This document shows positions 15,981 to 22,841 of a stretch of DNA of 37,012 nt, piece after piece. This DNA is from an uncultured beta proteobacterium (lineage in GTDB: Bacteria; Pseudomonadota; Gammaproteobacteria; Burkholderiales; SG8-39): positions 73,587 through 110,598 of the forward strand of contig CADEDU010000006.1 in the NCBI GenBank assembly GCA_902826155.1, in the 5' to 3' direction. The position numbers and the translations under genes are program-made. The notes below the pieces were generated by a model. That model was not told where the DNA came from. It worked only from the letters and a program-made list of their open reading frames with translations, and did no database searches. Each line of letters opens with the position of its first letter. Position 1 is the first letter of the stretch.

Positions 15981-16889
15981 TTGAAGGTAGCCAGCACGCG
16001 CACCGCCGCTGATGATCGCGGCACCGACCGCATCGACACGCCCGATCGTGTCGGGCGTGCTATCGAGCCGCATCGCGCCAGCCCCGAAGAAGGCGCCGCG
16101 AGCGCGTTCGTCCGCGTGATCGATCATGCCCAGTGCGCCGCCTCGATCAGTCACGTGGTGATCATCCCCAGCTACAACACCGGGCCGAAGCTGCTCGAGA
16201 CCGTGCGCGAGGCGAGGCGCCACTGGAATCCGGTGTGGGTGGTGATCGATGGCAGCACCGACGGCAGCGAGCGCGATGTCAAAGATCTGGCACGCGCCGA
16301 CGCCGGGTTGCGCGTCATCGAGCAGCATCCCAATCAAGGCAAGGGCGCGGCGATCCTGCGCGGCCTGGTGGAGGCCGAGGCGGCGGGCTTCACGCACGTC
16401 ATCACCATGGATGCCGACGGCCAGCATCCGGGCGAGTACATCCCGCGATTCGCGCAGTGCTCGGCACGGTCGCCCGCCGCGATGGTGCTCGGCGTGCCGG
16501 TATTCGACGCGAGCGCCCCGAAGCTGCGGGTGCGCGGCCGGCAGGTCTCCAACGGCTGGGCCAATCTCGAGACGCTCTGGGCCGGCGTCGGCGACTCGCT
16601 GTTCGGCATGCGCGCCTATCCGCTGACGCCGCTGTTGCGAATCATGCGCGCCACGCGCTGGATGCGACGCTACGATTTCGATGCCGAAGCGGCGGTGCGC
16701 ATGGTGTGGTCGGGCGTCGCGCCGATCAACCTGCCCACCCCGGTGCGTTACTTCGCGCCCGAAGAAGGTGGCATCTCGCACTTCCGCTACGGTCGCGACA
16801 ACGCCGTGCTGAGCTGGATGCACCTGCGCCTGCTGGGCGACTTCCTACTGCGGTTACCGGTGCTGCTCTGGCGGCGGCTGCGCCGCTGA
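15981..16889 (+). CDS. Family 2 glycosyltransferase of the aryl polyene cluster
   Basis: Transfers a sugar from a nucleotide or lipid donor, presumably onto the polyene-lipid anchor. GT-A motifs: VVIIPSYN at 59-66, DGSTDGS at 90-96 and a metal-binding DAD in MDADGQHP at 143-150. The C-terminus ends in a hydrophobic, Arg-rich segment that may associate with the membrane. The start is uncertain: the TTG at 15981 follows GAGGA closely and gives 302 residues, with about 57 residues before the catalytic domain that look unlike the family; a GTG at 16116 would give a compact protein. It is cotranscribed with the acyltransferase. The donor sugar cannot be read from sequence. Confidence 0.87.
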   Translation: MKVASTRTAADDRGTDRIDTPDRVGRAIEPHRASPEEGAASAFVRVIDHAQCAASISHVVIIPSYNTGPKLLETVREARRHWNPVWVVIDGSTDGSERDVKDLARADAGLRVIEQHPNQGKGAAILRGLVEAEAAGFTHVITMDADGQHPGEYIPRFAQCSARSPAAMVLGVPVFDASAPKLRVRGRQVSNGWANLETLWAGVGDSLFGMRAYPLTPLLRIMRATRWMRRYDFDAEAAVRMVWSGVAPINLPTPVRYFAPEEGGISHFRYGRDNAVLSWMHLRLLGDFLLRLPVLLWRRLRR

Positions 16890-16939
16890 GCGGTCTTGCT
16901 TGACGGGGCGTGCAAGATTTTTGGTGCAGCGTCGCGGCT

Positions 16940-16945
16940 TATAAT
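16940..16945 (+). promoter_or_regulatory. -10 element (TATAAT) upstream of the halogenase-like gene
   Basis: Consensus hexamer in CTTATAATCGCC, in the 171-bp gap after the glycosyltransferase gene and 115 nt before the next start. It shares the TATAATCGC core with the boxes at 7928 and 35769. A TTGACG at 16900 is too distant (34 nt) to be its -35. Confidence 0.55.
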
Positions 16946-16983
16946 CGCCGGATCTCCACATCGCTCGCCGACGCTTCGCGATC

Positions 16984-17028
16984 GACGCATCGCCCGTTGA
17001 CGCAGCGCCTGTTGACGCAACATCTTGA
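16984..17028. repeat. Degenerate 15-bp tandem repeat in the leader of the halogenase-like gene
   Basis: GACGCATCGCCCGTT (16984-16998), GACGCAGCGCCTGTT (16999-17013) and a weaker third copy GACGCAACATCTTGA (17014-17028). The first two agree at 13 of 15 positions. The array lies between the TATAAT box and the start codon, so it is part of the 5' untranslated region. Confidence 0.75.
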
Positions 17029-17060
17029 TAGTCGCAGCACCCACCGTTCCTTGCACGACC

Positions 17061-18413
17061 ATGCACGCGGCTCCCTCCCAGACTGCTTCGCCGGATCGAT
17101 CGGCAGCTGCTGCCGGCGCGTCCGACCCGTTCGACGTGATCGTCATCGGCGGCGGCCCGAGCGGCTCGACGATCTCGACGCTGCTCGCGCAGAAGGGCTG
17201 GCGCGTGGCGGTGCTCGACAAAGACCGCCACCCGCGCTTCCACATCGGCGAATCGCTGCTGCCGCACAACAATCCGCTGTTCGAGCAGCTGGGCGTGATG
17301 GACGAAGTGCGCGCGGTGAGCGTCATCAAGAACGGCGCCGAGTTCAACTCGATGTATCACGGCAAGTCGCAGACCTTCTATTTCTCCGAGGCGCTCGATC
17401 GCACCCTGCCTTCGGGGTTTCAGGTGCATCGTGCCGATCTCGATCTCATCCTGCTGCGCAACGCGGCGCGCAAGGGCGCGCACGTGTACGAGGAAACGCG
17501 CGCCACGCGCGTCGATTTCCGCGACGACGGCGTGACGGTGCATGCGCGAGGCGTGGGCGGCAATACGCAGGGTGAATCGCAGTGGCAGGCCCGGTTTCTG
17601 GTCGATGCATCGGGGCGCGACACGTTCCTGGGCAGCCTGCTCCGGCTCAAGGCGCCCAACCGCAAGCACGCCAGCGCGGCCCTGTTCGCCCACTACGAGA
17701 ACGCCCACCGCTACGAAGGTGTAGACGAAGGCAACATCAGCATCTACTGGTTCGACCACGGCTGGATCTGGTTCATCCCGCTCGCACGCGGCATCACCAG
17801 CGTCGGTGCCGTGTGCTGGCCGTACTACCTGAAGACGCGCCAGGGATCGCTCGACGAGTTCTTCGATGCGACCCTCGATCAGGTTCCCGCATTGCGCGAG
17901 CGGTTGGCCGGCGCACGGCGTGTCGCTCCGGCTACCGCCACCGGCAACTACAGCTACGACGGCCGTCGCGCCTGCGGCAAGAACTACGTGATGGTCGGCG
18001 ATGCCTTCGCGTTCGTCGATCCGATCTTCTCCTCTGGCGTTTATCTGGCGATGACCAGCGCGGTGGCCGCCGCCGATGCCGTCGACATGGCGCTGCGCGA
18101 GCCCGCCCGCGCGGCGCGGCTGATGCGCGCGCACGAGCGGCGCATGCGCCGCGGCATCGCCATCTTCAAGTGGTTCATCTACCGCATGACTTCGCCCTCG
18201 ATGCGCGATCTGATCATGCATCCGCGCAACGTCTTCGGCGTGGTGCAGGGGATCATCTCGTTCCTCGCCGGGGATATCTTCAGGATGAACGGAGTGCGGG
18301 CGCGCGTACTGGTGTTCAAAGGTCTTTACTACAGCTTCAACGCGTTCTATCCGCGGCGCACCATCGCCGCGATCCGTCGCCGCAAGCTCAATATCCGGCC
18401 GGTCGAGTCCTGA
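17061..18413 (+). CDS. Flavin-dependent halogenase-like FAD oxidoreductase of the aryl polyene cluster
   Basis: 450 residues from the ATG at 17061. The FAD-binding Gly motif is GGGPSG at 30-35. Features of flavin-dependent halogenases are visible: HIGESLLP at 61-68, a Lys at 90 in the position of the catalytic lysine (VIKNGAEF), the halogenase WxWxIP motif as WIWFIP at 235-240, and DPIFSSGVYLA at 320-330 as in carrier-protein-bound phenol/pyrrole halogenases. Xanthomonadins, related pigments, are brominated aryl polyenes, so halogenation of the aryl head group or chain is a good hypothesis. Without a structure it could equally be a desaturase or hydroxylase of the same fold. It has its own TATAAT box and precedes the carrier protein gene. 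Confidence 0.85.
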   Translation: MHAAPSQTASPDRSAAAAGASDPFDVIVIGGGPSGSTISTLLAQKGWRVAVLDKDRHPRFHIGESLLPHNNPLFEQLGVMDEVRAVSVIKNGAEFNSMYHGKSQTFYFSEALDRTLPSGFQVHRADLDLILLRNAARKGAHVYEETRATRVDFRDDGVTVHARGVGGNTQGESQWQARFLVDASGRDTFLGSLLRLKAPNRKHASAALFAHYENAHRYEGVDEGNISIYWFDHGWIWFIPLARGITSVGAVCWPYYLKTRQGSLDEFFDATLDQVPALRERLAGARRVAPATATGNYSYDGRRACGKNYVMVGDAFAFVDPIFSSGVYLAMTSAVAAADAVDMALREPARAARLMRAHERRMRRGIAIFKWFIYRMTSPSMRDLIMHPRNVFGVVQGIISFLAGDIFRMNGVRARVLVFKGLYYSFNAFYPRRTIAAIRRRKLNIRPVES

Positions 18414-18445
18414 GGGGTACCGTCGCGCCGCCTGGTGTCGGCGGG

Positions 18446-18451
18446 TAGAAT
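18446..18451 (+). promoter_or_regulatory. Possible -10 element (TAGAAT) upstream of the carrier protein gene
   Basis: TAGAAT lies in the 115-bp gap between the halogenase-like and carrier protein genes, 77 nt before the start codon. No clear -35. It may give the synthase part of the cluster its own transcript. Confidence 0.35.
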
Positions 18452-18528
18452 GCCGGTGCGTTGAGTGTGGTCACCGGCCGGGCGAGCGCGCCAACCCTCT
18501 ACGAGATCCCGCAGTCTCACCATTCGAA

Positions 18529-18795
18529 ATGACAGCCAAGACGCCCTTCGAGCAAGAGTTGAGCGGCCTGATGGTCGAGGCCTTGAATCTGGACGTGAAG
18601 CCCGACGAGATCGCGCCCGAGATGCCGCTCTATGGCGACGGGCTGGGGCTCGATTCGATCGACATGCTCGAGATCTCGCTGGCCGTATCCAAACGCTACG
18701 GCGTGCAGCTGCGGGCCGATGATGCCGATAACGAGCGCATTTTTGCGTCGCTGCGCTCGCTCGCCACGCACATCGAAGAGCGCCGCACGCATTGA
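18529..18795 (+). CDS. Acyl carrier protein of the aryl polyene cluster
   Basis: 88-residue carrier protein. Ser43 in LGLDSIDMLE is the expected 4'-phosphopantetheine attachment site. The overall four-helix layout and acidic helix II (DMLEISLAVSKRYG) match carrier proteins of aryl polyene and xanthomonadin clusters. It would hold the aryl starter and the growing polyene. The well-studied APE clusters have two carrier proteins; this is the only one visible here. No phosphopantetheinyl transferase is encoded in the window, so the activating enzyme must lie elsewhere. The ATG at 18529 gives the normal length; no strong ribosome binding site precedes it. Confidence 0.92.
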   Translation: MTAKTPFEQELSGLMVEALNLDVKPDEIAPEMPLYGDGLGLDSIDMLEISLAVSKRYGVQLRADDADNERIFASLRSLATHIEERRTH

Positions 18796-18862
18796 TCCGA
18801 CGGCCACCGATCCCACGTCACGTTGTGGCGAGTCTGCGCTGACGTTGCTGTCCTGGTAGCAC

Positions 18863-19477
18863 ATGCGAGTTCTCGTCACCGTCCTCGCCTGCGCCTGTCC
18901 ACTGCTCCTGCACTGGGGCATCGTGTGGGAAAGCGACGTGCTGGTGCGCGCGTTCTTCCTGATCATCGCGCTCGGACTGGCGTACGCGGCGGTGCAGCAG
19001 CGCAAGCTGGTCCGTTACGGCGTGCCCGCCGTCGCGCTCACGGTCGCCACATTCTGGATCGACACGCAGTTCACGCGGGCGATCGCACCGATCTGGGCGG
19101 CGTTCGTGTACATCGGGCTGGTATGGTTGTTCGGGCGCACGCTGCGGCCTGGCGTGATGCCACTGGTCGAGCGGATCGCGCGCCTGGAACATCCCGACGG
19201 CGTCCCGCCCGATCTGCCGCCCTATGCGCGGCGGGTGAACTGGGTGTGGACCTCGTTCTTCGCCGCGATGGCTCTGGCGACCCTGCTGCTCGCCGCCGTG
19301 GCCACCACCGAGACGTTGTCGCTGTTCACCAACATCATCACCTGGGTGCTGATGGTGGTGCTGCATCTGGCGGAGCACTGCTATCGCATGTGGTGGCGCT
19401 TCCCCTCGCTCACGCACAAGAATCCGATCAAAGTGGTGGTCTCGATCGTACGCAGCGGTCCGCAACTGCTACGTTGA
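18863..19477 (+). CDS. Integral membrane protein of the COG4648 type found in aryl polyene clusters
   Basis: 204 residues with about five or six hydrophobic segments (roughly 5-20, 28-45, 52-68, 73-92, 128-150, 155-172). A polar stretch near 95-125 (RIARLEHPDGVPPDLPPYARR) separates the halves. Proteins like this recur between the carrier protein and the AMP-ligase in aryl polyene clusters, and the position here fits; their role is not established. The C-terminus is conserved-looking and basic (RFPSLTHKNPIKVVVSIVRSG). The ATG at 18863 is 67 nt after the carrier protein stop. Family membership is recalled from context and sequence character, not from a search. Confidence 0.75.
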   Translation: MRVLVTVLACACPLLLHWGIVWESDVLVRAFFLIIALGLAYAAVQQRKLVRYGVPAVALTVATFWIDTQFTRAIAPIWAAFVYIGLVWLFGRTLRPGVMPLVERIARLEHPDGVPPDLPPYARRVNWVWTSFFAAMALATLLLAAVATTETLSLFTNIITWVLMVVLHLAEHCYRMWWRFPSLTHKNPIKVVVSIVRSGPQLLR

Positions 19478-19574
19478 CACCCATGCTCCGATCCCGTCGC
19501 GTCCTGTTCGTGTCATGCCCGCCTGTGCAACGTCCGCCGGTGCCCGGCCTGCGCGTGCCATCCCTGCTCGGACC

Positions 19575-21260
19575 ATGCCGATGACCGGGCTCCCCATCGT
19601 CGGTCATCGCGATCCGCATGCCCCGATGGCGTGGCGCGCCGGGCAGCCGATCAGCGCACATCGATTCGTCTGCGATGCCATCGGCATGGCCGCACGGCTG
19701 CCGCCGGGGTTCGACATCATGAACCTGTGCCAGGACCGCTACCGATTTGCCGTGACGTTGTGCGCCACCCTGATCGCCGGGCGGGTCTGCCTGCTGCCGC
19801 AGAATCAGACTGCGCGCGCGCTCGAACAGATCGCCGAGGATCATCGCAATTGCGTGGCCGTGGTCGAAGAACCCCTGTCGAGCTGTCCGGTGCCGATGCA
19901 TCGTTACGCCGAACTTGAACAGCTCGCCAGCGGCTTCAACGAGGTGCCGCGCATTGCACCCAATCACATTGCCGCGCTGGTATTCACTTCGGGCAGCACC
20001 GGCAGACCCAAAGCGAACTTCAAGGAATGGGGCAGGCTGGTTGCCGGGGCTCGCGCCGAGCACGCGGCGCTTGGTCTGCCGCTGCCCTTCAACGTCGTCG
20101 GCACGGTGCCGTCGCAGCACATGTACGGGTTCGAGTCGGTGGTGCTGTTGCCGCTGCTCACCGGCGGCGCATTCCATGTCGCCCGGCCGCTGTTCGCAAG
20201 CGACGTGCAGCGCGCGCTCGACGAAGTGCCCGCCCCGCGCGCGCTGGTGACCGCGCCGATCCACGTGCGGGCCTGCGTCGAAGATACGGTTGCGCTGCCG
20301 CCGTTGGAGGCGATCGTTTCGGCCTCGGCGCCGCTCGGTTCCGACATGGCGTTGCGCACCGAACAGCGCTTTGCCACGCGCGTGCTGGAGATCTACGGAT
20401 TCACCGAAGCGGGCATGGTCGCGTCTCGACGCACCACCCAGACCGATGTGTGGCAGACGATGCGCGACATCCGCTTGGTGCGCGACGGGGAAGATTGGGC
20501 CTTCAGCGGCGGACACGTGCACGGCGTCAAGATCGCCACCGACATGCTGGCGCCGCTGGCGGCGAGCGAGTTCAGGCTGACGGGCCGGCGCGAGGATCTG
20601 ATCAACGTCGCCGGCAAGCGCGCGTCGCTCGCCGACCTCAACCACAAGCTGCTGGAGATCGAGGGCGTGCGCGATGCCGCGTTTCATCTGCCGCAGGCCA
20701 CCGAGCAGCCGGTCGCCCGACTGATGGCGTTCGTGGTCGCGCCTGATCTCACCGAAGCGCAGATCCTCGAGCAGTTGCGCCAGCGCATCGATGCCGCGTT
20801 CGTGCCGCGGCCGCTGGTGAAGCTCGACCAGCTGCCGCGCGCCGCGAGCGGCAAGTTGCCGTTGGAGGCCTTGCACGCGCTGGAAGTGCAGGCGCGGCAG
20901 GACGAGATCGGGGCGGCCGTGGTTCCTGCCGTGGCGTCGGCCGCGGGGACTCTCACCATCGCTGCCGACCATCCGGCGCTGGCCGGCCACTTCCCGGGCA
21001 ATCCGATCGTCCCCGGCGTGGTCGTGCTCAGCCACGTCGTCGATGCGTTCGTTGCGCGACACGGCCCGGTCGAGCTGCGCGGTGCGCCGCAAGTCAAGTT
21101 TCTCGCGCCGCTGTTGCCGCAAACGCCGTGCGCCGTCGAGTTCGACAAGCTCAGCGCGCAGCGCGTCGAGTTCGTCTGCCGCGCCGGCGGCGTGGTCATC
21201 GCGCGCGGCACGCTCGCTTTCGAACGGCCCGCCAGCGTCGCGCCCAGAGCGTCGCAGTGA
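19575..21260 (+). CDS. Fused AMP-dependent aryl-acid ligase and hotdog dehydratase (ApeH-ApeI-like)
   Basis: The ligase part (about 1-440) would activate an aryl acid as adenylate and load it on the carrier protein. It shows FTSGSTGRPK at 137-146, YGFTEAG at 274-280, GRREDLINVAGKR at 337-349 and the C-terminal catalytic Lys427 (AASGK). The C-terminal part (about 455-555) is a FabA/FabZ-like hotdog domain with HFPGNPIVPG at 472-481, matching the ApeI-type dehydratase. His472 is present, but Ser486 occupies the place where FabZ enzymes have Glu. The start is uncertain: ATG at 19575 or 19581, or an upstream ATG at 19515 that adds a low-complexity N-terminus. Its stop overlaps the next GTG start (GTGA). 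Confidence 0.87.
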   Translation: MPMTGLPIVGHRDPHAPMAWRAGQPISAHRFVCDAIGMAARLPPGFDIMNLCQDRYRFAVTLCATLIAGRVCLLPQNQTARALEQIAEDHRNCVAVVEEPLSSCPVPMHRYAELEQLASGFNEVPRIAPNHIAALVFTSGSTGRPKANFKEWGRLVAGARAEHAALGLPLPFNVVGTVPSQHMYGFESVVLLPLLTGGAFHVARPLFASDVQRALDEVPAPRALVTAPIHVRACVEDTVALPPLEAIVSASAPLGSDMALRTEQRFATRVLEIYGFTEAGMVASRRTTQTDVWQTMRDIRLVRDGEDWAFSGGHVHGVKIATDMLAPLAASEFRLTGRREDLINVAGKRASLADLNHKLLEIEGVRDAAFHLPQATEQPVARLMAFVVAPDLTEAQILEQLRQRIDAAFVPRPLVKLDQLPRAASGKLPLEALHALEVQARQDEIGAAVVPAVASAAGTLTIAADHPALAGHFPGNPIVPGVVVLSHVVDAFVARHGPVELRGAPQVKFLAPLLPQTPCAVEFDKLSAQRVEFVCRAGGVVIARGTLAFERPASVAPRASQ

Positions 21261-22168
21261 CCGATCGCGTCGATCAGCCCGCATGGCGTGCCACGCCCGA
21301 GCGCGGCAACCTGCCCGCGGTGCGTTTCATGGTGTGGGCGACGCTGCGGCTGGGGCGTCCGGTGGCGCGCGCGATCCTGCCCATCGTCGCGACGTATTTC
21401 TATCTCACCTCGCCGCAGGTACGGCGTGCTTCGCGGACGTTTCTCGATCGCGTGCTGGGGCGCAAGGCCGGCGCCGGCGACGTATTTCGGCATATCCACA
21501 CGTTCGCCTCCCTGGTGATGGACCGGGTGCACTTCTTCGCGGGGCGCGACACCCAGTTCGACATTCGCGTGCATGGCGTGGAGACGCTCGATGCCGCGTT
21601 GGAGCACGGCGGCTGCGTGGTGATGGGCGCGCATCTGGGCAGCTTCGAGTCGCTTCGGGCCGCCGCTAGGCAGGGCTCGCCGCACGAGGTCGTCATGCTC
21701 ATGGACGAGGCGAACGCGCAGATGATCGGCCGCGTGCTGGCATCGCTCAATCCGGAAGCGGCCAAGGGCATCATAAACGTCGGCGATCCCGGTTCGATCC
21801 TCAAGGCCAAGGAGCGGCTCGATCGGGGCGCGCTGGTGGGCGTGCTCGGAGACCGGCTGCGTCCTGGCGACACGCCGATCGAGTGCGAGTTCTTCGGCGC
21901 GCCGGCACCGTTTCCGCACGGGCCATTTGCGGTGGCAGTGGCGATGCGCGCGCCGGTGTATCTCGGATTCGGTCTGTATCGCGGCGGCAATCGCTACGAC
22001 GTCTATTTCGAGCAGTTGTCCGAGCGTATCGACTGCCCGCGATCGCAGCGGGCCCTGGTCATGGCACAACTGGCCGGCGCGTATGCTTCGCGCCTCGAGC
22101 ACTACGCTCGCCTGGCGCCCTACAACTGGTTCAACTTCTATGACTTTTGGCATCGCGCTCGGCGCTAG
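21257..22168 (+). CDS. LpxL/HtrB-like acyltransferase of the aryl polyene cluster
   Basis: Inner-membrane acyltransferase of the lipid A late-acyltransferase family, probably adding an acyl chain to the polyene's lipid anchor. 303 residues from the GTG at 21257, which overlaps the previous stop (GTGA) and indicates translational coupling. The catalytic H-x4-E motif is GAHLGSFES with His126 and Glu131. A hydrophobic region at about 24-50 is a likely membrane anchor. LGDRLRPGD near 200 matches the second conserved block of the family. It ends in an aromatic tail (YNWFNFYDFWHRARR), also seen in relatives. A role in lipid A itself is less likely given the neighbours. Confidence 0.88.
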   Translation: MTDRVDQPAWRATPERGNLPAVRFMVWATLRLGRPVARAILPIVATYFYLTSPQVRRASRTFLDRVLGRKAGAGDVFRHIHTFASLVMDRVHFFAGRDTQFDIRVHGVETLDAALEHGGCVVMGAHLGSFESLRAAARQGSPHEVVMLMDEANAQMIGRVLASLNPEAAKGIINVGDPGSILKAKERLDRGALVGVLGDRLRPGDTPIECEFFGAPAPFPHGPFAVAVAMRAPVYLGFGLYRGGNRYDVYFEQLSERIDCPRSQRALVMAQLAGAYASRLEHYARLAPYNWFNFYDFWHRARR

Positions 22169-22193
22169 TTCTGGCATAGCGGTCAGCACAGGA

Positions 22194-22241
22194 GTTGGGA
22201 CGACACTCAGCGTCGGTGTTGGGACGACACTCAGCGTTGGT
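22194..22241. repeat. 24-bp tandem duplication upstream of, or in the extreme 5' end of, the LolA-like gene
   Basis: Two copies of a 24-bp unit beginning GTTGGGACGACACTCAGCG (22194-22217, 22218-22241) that differ at one base. A partial third copy (GTTGCAACGGTG) follows. In the frame of the LolA-like gene the repeat reads as GVGTTLSV twice. Whether it is translated depends on which start codon is used. Confidence 0.88.
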
Positions 22242-22250
22242 GTTGCAACG

Positions 22251-22841
22251 GTGCGTCGGGCTGGCGCCTGGATGCTGGGCCTGCTGCTGTGGCTGGCGGG
22301 CGGCCTCGGTGCAACCGCGATGGCGCAGGCGTTCTCGATCGACAGCCTGATGCAGGAGCTGGCCCGCGGTGCCGAGGCAACGGTGAAGTACCGCGAGACC
22401 AAGCATTCGGCGCTGCTCAAGCAGCCGCTGGAGATGAGCGGCGAGCTGCGCTACAAGCGGCCTTCGTTCCTGGAAAAGCGCGTCATCACCCCGCACGACG
22501 AGCGCTACACGATCGACGGCGACACCCTCACGGTCGAGCGCAAACGCGACGGGCGCGCGCACACCCTCGCACTGCAGAGTCAGCCGGTGTTGTGGGCGCT
22601 CGTCGAGGGCATCCGAGCGACCTTGCGCGGCGATGCGGCCACGCTTCGACGCTTCTACCGGCTCGAGCTCGAAGGCGATACCACGGCCTGGACGCTGCAC
22701 CTGCTTCCCTCCGGTACCGACATGGCCGAGTTCGTGCGCGCGGTGCGTTTGCGCGGTGGCAACGGCCGGCTGCGCGCGATGGAAGTATTGGAAGTGAGCG
22801 GCGATCGCGCCGTGACGGAGTTCAGCGAGGCGGCGCGTTGA
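22251..22841 (+). CDS. LolA-like periplasmic carrier protein of the aryl polyene cluster
   Basis: Periplasmic protein of the LolA-like (COG2834) group, thought to shuttle the polyene lipid between membranes. From the GTG at 22251 it has 196 residues and a good Sec signal (residues 1-25, MRRAGAWMLG to TAMA, then QAFS). Mature-part landmarks are VKYRETKHSALLKQPLEMSGELRYKRPSFLEKRV near 47-80 and ERYTIDGDTLTVER near 86-100, as in LolA-type folds. The frame stays open upstream to an ATG at 22140 inside the previous gene, but that would place the 24-bp repeat and a Gly/Thr-rich stretch before the signal peptide. I prefer 22251. Its stop overlaps the exporter start (TTGA). Confidence 0.8.
   Translation: MRRAGAWMLGLLLWLAGGLGATAMAQAFSIDSLMQELARGAEATVKYRETKHSALLKQPLEMSGELRYKRPSFLEKRVITPHDERYTIDGDTLTVERKRDGRAHTLALQSQPVLWALVEGIRATLRGDAATLRRFYRLELEGDTTAWTLHLLPSGTDMAEFVRAVRLRGGNGRLRAMEVLEVSGDRAVTEFSEAAR

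Noticed and set aside
16900..16945. TTGACG paired with TATAAT as a full sigma-70 promoter
   Set aside because: The gap between the hexamers is 34 nt, twice the usable spacing; only the -10 is retained.
19428..21284. A 618-codon minus-strand open frame opposite the ligase-dehydratase gene
   Set aside because: No motif and typical antisense composition; the plus strand carries complete AMP-ligase motifs.
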